In this document: piece by piece, positions 11,471 through 23,417 of the stretch
Layout: each line of letters begins with the position of its first letter
Numbering within the stretch: the stretch's first letter is position 1
Source: Papaver somniferum
Lineage: Eukaryota > Streptophyta > Magnoliopsida > Ranunculales > Papaveraceae
Length of the DNA stretch: 64,000 nucleotides
Assembly: GCF_003573695.1 (NCBI RefSeq)
Contig: NC_039363.1
Location: forward strand, 124,107,302 to 124,171,301
Reading direction: 5' to 3'
Program-made: the position numbers and the translations under genes
Notes under the pieces: model-generated
Told to the model about the DNA's origin: nothing
What the model saw: the letters and a program-made list of their open reading frames with translations, nothing else
Databases searched by the model: none

Positions 11471-12428
11471 ATCTCAAATCATAATCAATTTGCGAAACTA
11501 CTTCCTATTGTCTGATAGATTAAGCATGGGTCTAGATAGTTACTAGTACCCTGATACCTTATGCGGCCAGACACTCGAGGCTTGTGCGCATCAGGTGATG
11601 CTGAATCGTCCCAAGGACAAGGTCATTAACCAAACGGACATGTCATCGTCATAGGATTGAAGATCTTTTTGTGGATATCAACAAACAAAAACACCTCTAC
11701 CGTCCACCATTACTTTGACACCACCACCTAAAGCAGTGTGCAATAGCAAATTTCACGCAAAAGCAAACCTAAAAGAACTGACATTGCAAAAACAACAGCT
11801 GGTTCAAACCATTTCTATCCAGAACAAACAAACAAACGGGCACAGTATAGATAGAATGGTAATCTTCACCCACGTCAAATATCAACAGTGTTTTTGGCAG
11901 TATATGAATACGTGTGATGCTAGGGGCGTAGGAATTGTTATTTTGCTGAAAAGGTACAAGTATTACACAGAGCGAGTGTTGAGTCTGTTCTGTCCGACCA
12001 AAGACACACACAACACACTAAAAATAAAGTAGAAGAAAAAAGAAAACCAAAAATATTATATTTTAAAGAAATTCAAAAAAAATAAAAATAAAGAAGAAGC
12101 GTGACCAGTGAAGAAGAGACCAGCAGAGAGACCTGAGACCACCACACTGACCCACCCCCCACCACCCTCCTCCTGTATACATTACAGACTCTTCTCCTCT
12201 TCATCTCCTCACTCACTCACTCACTCACTCACTCACTCAAAGAACAGACACAGAGAGATAGAGGTAGAAACAAAAATGTCTTGTTCTGTATAGAGAGTGT
12301 TGTTGTTGGTCTTAATGTTATAGGGTTTTTGCACTATTCATCTTCATCATGTCTATCATTTACAATGACTAACAGCTTAAATCTCTTCTTCTTGGAAGAA
12401 GATAAGAAGAACAATAATAATTATAACA
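11471..12428 (+). promoter_or_regulatory. Upstream region and leader of CYCD3
   Basis: About 950 bp before the cyclin gene without another gene. The last 300 bp are typical of a plant leader: pyrimidine-rich tracts, a CTCA microsatellite at 12208-12239, and two short upstream ATGs (12276 and 12281). The second opens an 83-codon frame overlapping the real start in another phase. The overlap could limit translation of the cyclin, as upstream frames often do. No TATA box was identified with confidence. Confidence 0.45.
12208..12239 (+). repeat. Tetranucleotide microsatellite (CTCA)n in the CYCD3 leader
   Basis: About eight copies of CTCA in a row, within the likely 5' untranslated region about 190 bp before the start codon. 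Length is likely to vary between individuals. Confidence 0.9.
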
Positions 12429-14092
12429 ATGTCTCCATCACTACCACACCAAGATTCATCAGTTTATTATCTAGATGCTCTATACTGTCAAGAGGAACAA
12501 GCATGGGAAGAAGAAGAAACAAAAGACAATGATGAAAACAGTAGTTTTATTAGGAATGATAATGGATTTGTTTTACCAGCTTTTTTAATGGAACAAGACT
12601 TGTTCTGGGAGAATGATGAACTTATGTCTCTTTTTACTAAAGAGAAAGAGATGATAAGTGATAATCTATTGAGTAAACTTGAATCAGATCCAAATCTTGT
12701 TAGAGCTAGGAAAGAATCTATTCAATGGATGCTGAAAGTTAATGCCCATTATTCATTCTCTCCTCTTACTGCTGTTCTTGCTGTCAACTTTCTTGATAGA
12801 TTCTTATCAAGTTTCCATTTCCAGAATGATAAACCCTGGATGACTCAACTCATTTCTGTTGCTTGTATTACTTTAGCTGCCAAGGTTGAAGAAACTCAAG
12901 TCCCAGCTCTATTAGATTTTCAAGTAAGCTCCTTTTTTTTTTTTCTTTTTGTTCATTCAATCTTCAATAAGTGGGTTTTTAGTTTGTTTTTTAAGTATTA
13001 ATCGATCTGGTTTTGTCTTGATTTGATTAGGTTGAGGATTCTAAGTATGTGTTTGAGGCAAAAACAATTCAAAGGATGGAACTTGTTATACTTTCTTCGT
13101 TGCATTGGAAGATGAACCCTGTAACTCCACTCTCATTTCTTGATCATATTATAAGAAGGCTTGGTTTGAAGAGTAATCTCCATTGGGAATTTATGCAGAG
13201 ATGCCAACTTCTCCTCCTCTCTATAATTTCAGGTACGAATTTCTGAATTTTGTATCTTCTACTTGTTTCTGTCTGTTAATTAGAATTATGCTGTATTTTG
13301 AATTGGAAATGTTGATTATGTTTCTTATGTTAAATGTGGTTCATTTACTTCAGTAGCTTTGTAATCTAGAAATTTTACAGTTTTTTGCTCAATTCAGTAA
13401 TTGGAATTTCATGTTGCAGTATAAAATTTTAGCTGTACTTTAGTTTTGTGAATTAGTGTTAGCTAATAATCATTAGTGTCTAAGCAAAAACTTGTAATTT
13501 TGTTAATCCAGATTCAAGATTTGTATGTTATCTTCCATCTGTACTAGCTGCTGCGACAATGCTGCATGTAATCAACCGCATTGAGCCTTGTAATGCGAAG
13601 GAATACCATGACCAGCTCATGGGTGTTCTTCAAATCGACAAGGTTAGTCCTTAAGCTCTCATTTATCAGATCAAAATTGAACTTTGCTTAAACCCTTAAA
13701 CCCTAGCAAATGATGAATAATTGGATTATTATGTAACTAGGCAATGTTCATGAATGCTAGACAATGTTGATGAAATTTGAAGTTTGCATAATTATATGTA
13801 ACAGGACAAAGTTGATGAATGTGTTGAGCTAATCTTGGAATGCACAGCACCATCGGATTACAATGTGGTGAATCGCAAACGCAAGTATGAGTCTGTCCCG
13901 GGGAGTCCGAATGGTGTAATGGATGCAAATTTCAGCTCTGATAGTTCAAACGACTCATGGATTGCAACTGAATCAGTAGCTGTGGCATCTCCAAAACCTT
14001 CTTCTTTCAAGAAAAGCCGAGTTCAAATTCAACAATTGCGACTGACATCCATCAACCGTGTTGCTGTTGAGCTTCTCACTAGTCCTCGTTGA
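12429..14092 (+). CDS. CYCD3: D3-type cyclin (four exons, 371 residues)
   Basis: Exons 12429-12923, 13031-13232, 13512-13642 and 13805-14092 join in frame to 371 residues, the usual length for plant CYCD3. Intron ends are GT...AG. The start was chosen because it places LYCQE, the retinoblastoma-binding LxCxE motif, at residues 18-22. The N-terminal cyclin box runs from about residue 94 (RKESIQWMLKVNAHY, NFLDRFLSS, AAKVEE), and the C-terminal cyclin fold from about 195 (SRFVCYLPSVLAAATMLHVI). The tail carries SP sites (ASPKPSSFKK) and acidic stretches. D3 cyclins activate CDKA in the nucleus, phosphorylate the retinoblastoma-related protein and promote G1/S entry and cytokinin-driven division. 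The coding frame is intact. D1/D2 types are less likely given the DALYCQEE start. Confidence 0.95.
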
Positions 14093-15930
14093 AAAACCAC
14101 TAAGTTCTTCTTCTCATTTCCCATAATCTCTTCCCTCCTTTTTGGAATTTCTTTTGAATCTGTTAATACAATATTTATCATTATTGTCATGTTAATTGAA
14201 TTCTTAAGTGGAATTTGAGATTTGCTTAATTTCCATCTCTACATACATTTTCTATGATTTAATGAGAAGAGATGAGGAGGCAAATGAAATACTACTTAAT
14301 TAAGCAATGCTTGAGGAGTAATCTTAATTTTCTAAAAATAATTGTTGTTTCTGTGTTATTAGATTAGCAAAATCTACTTTATGTGAATAATTGATATTTG
14401 TTGCTAAAAATGGGCAAATCAAGAAATCGAAGAACAAAAAGTAGGGAAATCTAAATCCCATCAGGGTGATTTTTTTTGTTTGCATGCTAACTGTGGATGT
14501 CGGCCACCTGGTTTTTAGTTTTGGTTTATTTGAAAATCTTTTCATTTTTTTTTTGAGTTTGACCTCAATGATTATCCCCACCATCTTCAAGAAAATCCCT
14601 ATATCACAATATACATTGATTATAGCTGGTTTTTGCAACAGATTTTCACCACAGTAATCACAACACACAAAGACCCACATCGTGACATATTAGAGACTTT
14701 TCAGATTCATGTTTTGCATTTAGATTCTTTGCCCCATTCTTTGTCTGGAACATATTTGTCTTTGCACATGTAAATGTAATGTTTATTTTAAAATCCATAC
14801 TTAAGCTAAGAAATCCAGGTTTTGAAAAACATTTTGGCATCTTGAGAGACCTTTTTTTTTTCTGTCTGAACACATGCTCTCCAATATTTGACAAATGTTC
14901 AGTTTAGCAGGTCTCTTTTTCATCTTCTTTATTGAACAACAATGACCACGGATAGTTGGTGGCTACTATACTCCATTAAGGGCTTGGCTAGAAAAATAAA
15001 TAATGTCTTTGAATATTGAGTCAAAGAATTCAAAAAATTTAGTGGGGGGCCCACTCTGGTTGCACAAATGGACAGGACTGTGGAGTGAAAACAGTAGAAA
15101 TTCTCTCCATATTTATTTTACTTGCTGTAAACACGATGAAAATGATTGTTGGCATCTGTCATGATTTGAGAAATGAAAATATACTGTTTTGGTCTTATGT
15201 ATTGATTCATAGTATTGGACCACTTATATGGTATTTAGTACAACAGATATCACATGTTATATAATAAATTGATTGTAGTAAATATTTTTTGCCATAATTA
15301 ATCAAGAATTTAATCATTTTCCTTTGCTATATTGATGCTTGTATTTATGACCTTTGTTATTACTCGTGTAAATTAGGATATTTAATGCATTATTATGAAT
15401 GAAGAATATAGATGGAGAGCATTATAGTTTTTGGGTATGTCACTACTCCCCCATCAAGGGATATTTTGTTTAAATGAGGATCTTTGAGTGAGGAACAACA
15501 CAAGGATATGTTGTCTTGATTTGGTGGGGATGCCTGTGTTTTTCAGCTTTTTAAAGGTTAATCTTTTTGGGTTGTATGTAACAAAAGATTATTGATTATC
15601 AAAAGAAAATGCAGTAGTACCACTGGTAGTACTAATACATGCGGATGCTAAATGTTAGTAGAAGAATATCAATTAGGGATTTGCAAATGATTGTTTGGTA
15701 CCTCATGTTTGTGGATTCACTTACAATGTGGAACTAGGCGGAAGACTCAATTCGGGTAATATGGAATTTTCAAGCCATAAGTTGTAAAATCTCATATAAC
15801 TGAACATCTAAATATAAATTCCATGAAACAACTATCAAACACTTGAACAACTGAGAGTGTCAAATCTTACTGTTAATTACTTTAGAATTTAGATGAAATT
15901 AAGAAGTTGGCAGACAATCTAATCTTTTTT
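14093..15930. other. 3' flank of CYCD3 and intergenic sequence
   Basis: About 1.8 kb of AT-rich sequence. The first few hundred bases probably hold the cyclin 3' untranslated region. No other gene or transposon end was recognised. Confidence 0.5.
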
Positions 15931-16090
15931 TGAGGTTTCATTTGGTGGACAGAAGAGCTAACAAAGCAGCAGATTTGCTGGCTAAAAAAGGGAGAAATTC
16001 ACCCCAACAATTACTAGTTTTACTGAAATTTCTTTGTTTTTAATTCCAACAATAGCTTTTGACGCCGTCAAAGCTCAAGAGATCTGTAAT
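15931..16090 (+). pseudogene. LINE 3'-end relic (RNase H tail)
   Basis: The plus strand reads HLVDRRANKAADLLAKKGRN at about 15939-15998, the C-terminal helix of the RNase H-like (RVT_3) domain of plant LINEs. Only this tail is visible, as expected for a 5'-truncated LINE copy. A short A-rich stretch (16232-16242) may be its tail. Confidence 0.6.
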
Positions 16091-16567
16091 ATGAACTCAA
16101 ATTATGTACACTTTCTTGAAGAAACTAATCACACAGATTCAGTCATCGGACGGACGATTTATTCAGAGTTGATTCCACATGAGTCTGAATCTACAAATTA
16201 GTTTTCTTTACAGTAATATATCTGGTCATTTTCAAAAAAAATTACTTTAGAATTCGATGAAAAAGAAAGTATATCCAAGCTAATGTGTAGCCTTATGTAA
16301 ATGAATCTCCTCAACTAAAACAAGGGCACAGAATGAGAACTCTTATTCAGATTGAAAGAGTTTGATAAAAACTGATTCAATTAGGTGTTGTTATGGGATG
16401 AGAACTGATCCATTTTCACCCAAACTGGAGACTGAAAAGCTGAGCCTCAGACGCTTTAAGAAAAAATTGCTTGAATGCATGATCATATGCCCCTCACACA
16501 TATTTTCAATAAATTTTATCATTAAACTAAAGAAACGAAAACCATAGCGGATATTCACCCTCTCATA

Positions 16568-16738
16568 GGGTGTTTGGATATACATTCAGAAGTTGACTTT
16601 CGATTTCCAGAAATCGAAAAATCAGAAATCAGTTTGACAATAATTTTCAGAATAACTTCTAGAAACAAAAAGATCGGGTTTTTATGAAGCAAAATAATTT
16701 TGCTTCTAATTTCTGCTTTTGATATCCAAACACACTCT
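16568..16738. mobile_element. Small MITE with termini GTGTTTGGATAT
   Basis: About 170 bp bounded by GGTGTTTGGATAT on the left and ATATCCAAACACACTC on the right, which are inverted relative to each other. Both subterminal parts are rich in AGAAGT and TTCTAGAAA-like words that could fold back. Such termini are common in hAT-type MITEs. A clear target duplication was not found, so the ends are approximate. Confidence 0.65.
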
Positions 16739-19001
16739 TAATATGTTGTATTTACTTTCCCAAGGTCAAATCAAAGACCACCTCTCACTGGATTTGAAAG
16801 TGAGTAATAGCCCTTGCTCTAATAACACTCCTCACTAAACTATTGTCATAAGTTTACTTTTTAGTACCCAAAACTTCAAGTTTGATTAGATTAATGCTGA
16901 ATGAATTGTTAGTACTAGTATTTAATATTTGAGTCCAGTCCAGTTGAGTTCCCACCCAATAATTGTGAAATAATAATACACATACCACCATATGATGATT
17001 ATGTTTACTGAAGCTACTCTTATCCTTATAATGAATGTCCTCCAATTCCATTCCCTTTTGATTTTGACTGAGTCCTCACCTTTGAAACTCACCCACCTGA
17101 CACTATCATTAAACTTTGTTTTTCCTTATAATGAAATTCTATCTTTTTACTTGTTTTCTATCTTTCCATACAGCTGTAAATGTTAAAACCTCTCTTTCTC
17201 TTATGTCTCCTCTTCGGCTATAAACTATCTCCCTCTTCTGAGTAGCCATGTAAGTTTGTGTATGTCATCAAGGACAATGCCAAATATGGGCAACATGTGA
17301 GGGACTAGAGACACACAGGACAATTTTTAGGATCTTATATTCGGGTCCCTCCATATTAGGTATATGAGGTTGGAATCACTTCCTTGAGTTTTGGATTATG
17401 GTTTGTCTTTGAATTCTTCTTCTTCATATTTTAAATGATCCACCGGAGTTAGAATTTTAACTGAGCTAGAATCTCTGCGGTAAAACGAGTTTAACTGAGC
17501 TCTGATAATTTGGATATGGGCTACATAAGGATTGTTTTGATTGAAAATCATAAATGCAACTGTACTAGTATAGGAATCGCTGCCATGAAATTGATAACAA
17601 GTCTCTATTGTTGAGTTGGAGAAAAGAACATGACACAACACATTCTGAATTCTGGATTTCTGATATCTGATGAATATTTTCCCATCGATTCAGTTCTCTT
17701 TGGAATTCAGTCGTATAGATAGATTGGAAAAAAAATCTCATTCAACTCGTGAGTTTATTAAATATGAAAAATCCAAGAAGTAAATCCTCCTGCCAAAACA
17801 TTTTTGGTTCAAAGGGTCTGGGGCTGTGTTCTTTAATACTATATGTCGCTGCATCAGAGTCTTCACCATTTCCATCTCCATTCATTGCTCACTCTGAATT
17901 TGTGATTGAGACGGGAGTATTGTCAAGACCCAATATCTGAATTTCTAAACCCCACAACATTCAGAGTTATCAATATATTGAAGTACGTGGACTTTGAACC
18001 CTGAAATTCAATCTATCAAATGTTTTAACAAGATTAAGGTCGCCCAATTTTGATGCTATAACCCTGCCTAAGCTGCCTTTGGTTTCCGAATGATAACATG
18101 TGAATTTCTCTCTTCAGCGGTTTCATAAACAAACCCAACCAGGCTCGTGAATGCTGCAGAAATGGGTGTAGCGCATCTGTTTAACGGGTCCATGACAGCG
18201 CAAGAGAACATAGATGGTGAGCAGAATTGTGGTCCTAAGAGGTCTCCGATAGTACAACATCTCTAACTAATAAATACTGTAGCTTCTCTCAATGCTCCTC
18301 CTTTGGCAGAAAGGAAAAGGACATTGAAATTTCAGATAGGACTTTGGCAGTAACCTATAAAAGAAAAAATGTCTCTAGTGAAAACAGATACTGAGAGTTC
18401 ATCTTGTCAGTTCCGGGGGGGGGGGGGGGGGGGACTGAAATATCCTTCATTAACTATAAAGAAGAAGATAATTGGGAATTGTATTTTGAATCAAATTCAA
18501 TTGAGAAGTCTGAGAGTGTTTGGTTTCTGACTTTTCCTATGGACCACAAATTCAAAATTCCTACTACCCTGACAAAAAAATTCAAATTATTTCTAGATGT
18601 TGCAGTCATATGAAATGATAATAACAGCAAAATAATGCAGAAGTTGTAGTGGTTGAATATTTTTTGTCCTCTATTCTCTGTGGATATGGATGCACAGAAT
18701 TTAAAACCTTCTGTAAAACACAGTTTTCCATTAAAACCAAAGTAACCACCCCAACTTAAAGACAATAGGAGCACTAAAAACTGTTAACTCCTTCAGCTAA
18801 TTCAAAAGGATAACCTGTCCTTAGATTCCTCACTGCCAAAGTCTACCTAATTCTGAACTTAGAAGGGTACAACTTCAAAACCAATGTTAGAAGTGTTCTT
18901 TGGAGGTATTATGGAATGTCTGTGATGTCATATTTAGTCAGATTCAACAACAGAAGTTTCTAATATGCAGAAGAGACTAAAGCCTTGCCGAAAGAGATTC
19001 T
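16739..19001. other. Intergenic sequence between a MITE and RPB3
   Basis: About 2.3 kb with no assignable coding sequence. It contains a G19 homopolymer at 18415-18433 and the probable RPB3 3' untranslated region near 18900-19001. Confidence 0.5.
18415..18433 (+). repeat. Poly-G run of 19
   Basis: Nineteen G residues in a row after TTCC. Long G runs are rare in plant DNA and can form quadruplex structure. They are also error-prone in sequencing, so the exact length is uncertain. Confidence 0.9.
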
Positions 19002-22000
19002 TTACCCTCCTCGCATATGAGCTCCGAGTTCCCCGAATTGATCATCGGCTTCTTCAGTATCCTCAGAGAGTCTAACTGCATCAAGCTTCTGCTTAAGGAC
19101 CTCGATGGCATTTAAGACAATTTGGGAAGCTTTCACAGCACCTGTAGATTCAACTGTAAAAATAAAACTATCTTCTCTCCCAGTAATTTCCACAAGCCCT
19201 GGCTTTCCCATCGCTTCTGCTTTCTTGATCACCTCATCATCGTATGTGTACGCCTCAGGATCAACTACTATGACCTATAAAACAGTCAACGCAATCAACA
19301 TTTTAAGAACTGAAATGATGCTGGAAAAGAACTGACCATGCTTGGTGACTAGCTAGTTCCATGCGGCTTGATATGGATGGTGATCTAAGTCCTCTGCATG
19401 GTGTACCTTTGGGGAGATTGCCATGTAATAGGATAAGAGAATGTGTAGTGTGTGCTGAAATGTGAATGTATGGTTATTATGAGAGAATTGTGAACGTGTG
19501 TCCAAGGGTCCTTGCGGCACCACATTCAGATCCATAAGCAATTTGCGTCATATGCATCGTTTTTGAAAAATATGATTGCATTGCATTCAGAACAATGACA
19601 AATGATGATCACATTAAGAACATAAATAGCAAGTTTAATTGATTTGAACATCGTTGGCTAATTACCATTTACAACCATATCTTACAACCACCTACAGATC
19701 GAATTCTAGTGTAACCTATCTATGCTAGTGTTGTGTGTCTCTAAACAGAATTATCTATTCCACTCATCAGGACTTGAACCTATATAGAGGAACTTTAGTA
19801 AGCAGTTCGAATTTTAATAAACCTGAGAAATATTTAAGGACTACATAGGTCGTCAGATGTGCATCTGCAAATTTGATCTAGTAGAGCATATTGCTAACAG
19901 ATGTATGTCTTTATAGGAATGTTAAAACTGCAAACAAAGTAATTTTGACAACATTCAAATGCAGGGAGTTTACTAGTTCATCGCAACAAACTAAGCATGC
20001 AGACACGACTATAAATGATGACCAAATTAAAACGCACATGATATAGCAAGTTGAATTGATTTGAACATCGTTGGCTAACTACCATTTACAATCATATCTT
20101 ACAACCACCTACACATCGAATTCTAGCATAACCTATCTATGCTAGTATTGTGTGTCTCCAAACAGAATTCTTTATTCCATTCATCAGGACTTGAACCTAT
20201 ATAGAGGAACATCTATAGTAAGCAGTTTTTGAATAAATTGGAGAAATATATTTATGGTCTACTTAGAGCAACTGCAGTGGTGCGATCAAAACCAAAGATC
20301 AAAGATCAAAAAAAAGACCAAAATTTGGGTTTAGTCCGTGGTGTGACGCAACGGTACATGATTAAAATTTGGTCAGGCGGACTTTAAAAGTCCGCCCCAT
20401 TAAAATTCCATCAGGCGGACTTTAAAAGTCCGCCCCATCCTTTATAAATTTTAACAGGCGGACTTTAAAAGTCCGCCTCACTAAAATTCCATCAGCGGAC
20501 TTTAAAAGTCCGCCCCTCTCTTCGCAAATTTTAACAGGCGGACTTTAAAAGTCCGCCTCACTCTTTTTTTTTTTTTATTTAATTAAAATTTCATCGGGCG
20601 TAATTTAAATCTCCGCCCGTTAACAAGCGTACTTTAAATTTACGCCCAGCAACAAGCGTACTTTAAATTTACGCCCGACTATATTAGAATTTGGGATTTG
20701 GTCGCGACCATATTTGGTCTGAAATTTGATCTTTGGTCCAAATTTGATCTTTACTCCGTCCCACTGTGTTACGATCTCATCCCATAAATTTGGTTATACT
20801 CGCCCACTGTGGATGCTCTTAGATCATCATATGCATCTGCAAATTTGATCTAGTAGGGCATATTGCACATGGATGTATGTCTTCATAGGAACATTAAAAC
20901 ACGAACAAGGTAATGATAAAAACATTCAAATGCAGGGAGTTTACTATCAGATCGCGACAAACTAAGCATGCAGAGACAACTATATCAAGATGAGTTTTCA
21001 CTCAATAACAATACATGTTTATTCTTTCAACCGCCATTTTTGTTTTTAAGAAATAACTCACACATATTTGATGTATTCTACAGGTCTGCAGGTAGAAATG
21101 CACACACGTCTAAGTATGATAATGGTCAATCCAAGGCAGCTTTGTTTAAATGAATAGAAATTGAAGCATGGTAATGCTTAAATATAGATGCATGTAACTA
21201 AACCAGCAACTTAACTTACTTCTCTAGCAAATGTTCTCTTACCAGCTTACTCTCTCATGAGAAGAGTCATACAAGACAAGATTCGAAAAGATAAACCTTA
21301 ACATATATTCATTAACACTAAGAATACCATTCAGTGGTAAAACTAATACCGCAACAAGAACAGCAAAAAGGAAAGCATGACAGGATGCATGATAAGACTT
21401 GAGAGCATCACTTCCGGTACAAATACATTATCCAAAATTACCACTAAGAGAAATATAAGTACCTGTTGGGTATTAGGATCAATATCAAAAACTTTGGTAG
21501 GGCTACTTTCAACCCAACTTTGTTTCTCTTCAAGAGTCAAGGTTGCCATCATGTCCTCATTGATGTGGATGTCTGGTTCATACATGAATGTAACAGTAGC
21601 CGTGGGTGACCATTTGGCATGATCTTTCCCGATCCCTTTTCTAGCTATAGCTCTCAATCTCAATTCCTGCCCACGACGCAGCTTCACAATTATAATTCCC
21701 CTGGAAACAAATTAAAACCCCCAAATTACAAACATTCATAGAGCAAATTAACACAAACTGGAGTACCTAAATAAACACTCAAACCCCCCAAACTGGGAAA
21801 ATATAATAACCAGTTAGGCTTCAAAACAACAGTTTCAATTCCCCTAAACCCTAATTTGTGAACATTTCTAAAACCCTAATGCCCAAATTATAAACGTTTT
21901 CAAAACCCTAATTACATATACTCATAAAAAAAAAACCTAAACGAAGAGGGGTTTGAGAAGAGTACTTGTTTTCAGCAGAATCAAAGCTTGTAGAACGAGC

Positions 22001-22420
22001 AGCATTAGCAACATCAACAGGAATAACATTAGGATCAGCAGTAAGAAGATCAGCACTAGTAACATCAAGAGTCTGATCTTGGTCACAACGAACAGATAAA
22101 TGAAACTCAACAGAACAATATTCGCACTGACCATCACCATCACATGCATCACAATCACGGGAGAATCTCATACCCATAGCTTTATCGCTAGTAAGTGGAA
22201 TAAGACCGAGTCGATGTGCTAAAAACTCATCGTTCAGAACAGTTGAATTAACTTCGATTTCAACAAGTTCAATAGCTATTGTTGGTACTTCAGCTATCAT
22301 AATACGACGAAGTGCATTTGCCACACTTACATCAGTTTCTCTTAACTCAAATTTCAGGTATTCATCTTTCATTTCTCTTATCTTTATCTTTGGAAATCTT
22401 TGATATGACATTCCCTCCAT
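19002..22420 (-). CDS. NRPB3: DNA-directed RNA polymerase II subunit RPB3 (three exons, 321 residues)
   Basis: Minus-strand exons 22420-21966, 21700-21463 and 19274-19002 join in frame to 321 residues. The protein starts [20 protein letters not shown]. The alpha-like dimerisation motif follows ([20 protein letters not shown], residues 33-52), with HRLGLIPL near 69-76. The zinc-binding cysteines are C90, C93, C99 and C102 ([13 protein letters not shown]). The protein ends [12 protein letters not shown], the standard plant RPB3 end. RPB3 pairs with RPB11 in the assembly platform of RNA polymerase II in the nucleus; plant RNA polymerases IV and V use the same or closely related subunits. Intron 2 is about 2.2 kb and holds repeats. 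The coding frame looks intact. The 5' leader (22430-22560) is CT-rich, as in many plant housekeeping genes. Confidence 0.97.
19600..20985. repeat. Tandem duplication of about 410 bp in RPB3 intron 2
   Basis: Copy 1 (about 19600-20012) and copy 2 (about 20013-20262 resuming at 20822-20985) share long near-identical blocks, for example TTTGAACATCGTTGGCTAA, CATCAGGACTTGAACCTATA and CAAATTTGATCTAGTAG. Copy 2 is split by a MITE. Copy 1 keeps the uninterrupted site and so shows the state before insertion. Confidence 0.9.
20266..20818. mobile_element. Tourist-like (PIF/Harbinger) MITE with internal palindrome array, TSD TTA
   Basis: The left end GAGCAACTGCAGTGG and right end (minus strand) GAGCATCCACAGTGG form inverted termini flanked by TTA at 20263-20265 and 20819-20821. 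The neighbouring duplicate copy of the host sequence lacks the element at this point, which confirms the ends. The middle (about 20375-20670) holds about eight units of roughly 35-40 bp, each with an interrupted palindrome of the type GGCGGACTTT-A-AAAGTCCGCC or a decayed version such as AGCGTACTTTAAATTTACGC. It has no coding capacity. Confidence 0.92.
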
Positions 22421-22732
22421 CTTTGCTTTGATTTGTTTCTTCTTCTCCCCTCTCTCTCTCTCGCTCGTTCACTCTTCTGTGTTTTTCTTCTTCCCCCTTT
22501 CTGAAACCTTTTTTTGATTCCTTTCAGTTTGGTTTTACCTCTGGTAGTCTGCTCCTGCTGCTTTTTTGCTAGCAAGGCTTTTCAGACGAAGTTGTCTGGG
22601 TTGTTAACCTAAACGTCTTTTGCTAGGGAAGCAGGACTAGAGAACACGTGTTTTGACACATAGGCATTCCCTGGCTGCCAACTCTATGCAAATTGTAGTT
22701 CTACCGGTCCAAATTTGTCCGCACTCCGCTAA
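22421..22732. other. RPB3 upstream region
   Basis: About 310 bp between the RPB3 start and the left end of a Harbinger fragment. It contains the CT-rich leader and must hold most of the RPB3 promoter. No TATA box was seen. Confidence 0.5.
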
Positions 22733-23417
22733 GGCCTATCCCTATGCACATGCCAAAAAAAAAGGTGTTTGACATACTAGGTGGCATGGCAAACCAATTG
22801 CGCCACTATGGGAAAATCACCGAGCGACCGAGTTTCTAGCGAGCGTTATTAACAACAACGCTAGCGATATTATGAGTATCGCTGACGTCATACATCTCAT
22901 CGCTCGATATAAAATAGTATCGCTGGCGATATTAAGATTATCGACCAGTAGATATTTTACAATGGCTATTTCCCCTACTAGTTCTTATATATACGCCCTT
23001 GTATTTCTCCAAGTTACTCACACATACTTCTACCTATATTTTACCAATTTCTCTATCTTTATTCTCATTTTAAATTTCATAATCATCAATGGGGAGGTCC
23101 AATGAAGAGAGAAATGTTATTATAAATCAGTTTAGATTACAACAAGAAATGCATCGAAAGAGGTTGCAAGAACTTGATGATGAGGAAGCTGAAGATAATA
23201 AACTAATCGACACTTTGATGCTTGTACATACGTGCCAAATACCTACAGTTCCAGAGCCACAAGAAGTATTCTCAAGAAGGTATAAGTATCGAGGGAGAGA
23301 ATTTTACCATCAGAAGCTGATGCACGATTATTTTCTTCTCAATTGTGTGTACCCTGATCAAAATTTTCAAGGTTGATTTCGTATGCCTCGTCATCTGGTG
23401 ATAAAGATTATTGAAGA
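22733..23417 (+). mobile_element. PIF/Harbinger element, 5' part only
   Basis: A left end GGCCTATCCCTATGCAC follows TAA at 22730-22732. It is followed by a subterminal zone with repeated TATCGCT and GCTAGCGAT words (22860-22950), a TATA-like TTATATATACG near 22985, and a transposase start at 23089. The right half is missing because a LINE sequence begins at about 23411. No matching right end was found on the far side of the LINE. Confidence 0.65.
23089..23417 (+). pseudogene. Harbinger transposase, N-terminal fragment
   Basis: The frame starts MGRSNEERNVIINQFRLQQE and reaches RRYKYRGREFYHQKLMHDYF, then NCVYPDQNFQG, a stop, then FRMPRHLVIKI. In intact PIF/Harbinger transposases this region reads as RR-[FY]-[IV]-x-R-[DE]-R-E...DYF...P-x-Y...F-R-R-R-[FY]-R-M-x-R-x-L-F. 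The stop TGA at about 23374 sits where an arginine (CGA) is expected, so a C-to-T change explains it. The catalytic DDE domain would follow but is replaced by LINE sequence. The protein would normally cut element ends and insert at TTA/TAA sites. Confidence 0.8.

Noticed and set aside
21937..22158. Leucine/valine-rich minus-strand frame overlapping RPB3 exon 1
   Set aside because: It is an out-of-phase shadow of the RPB3 coding sequence; the hydrophobic look comes from the codon shift.
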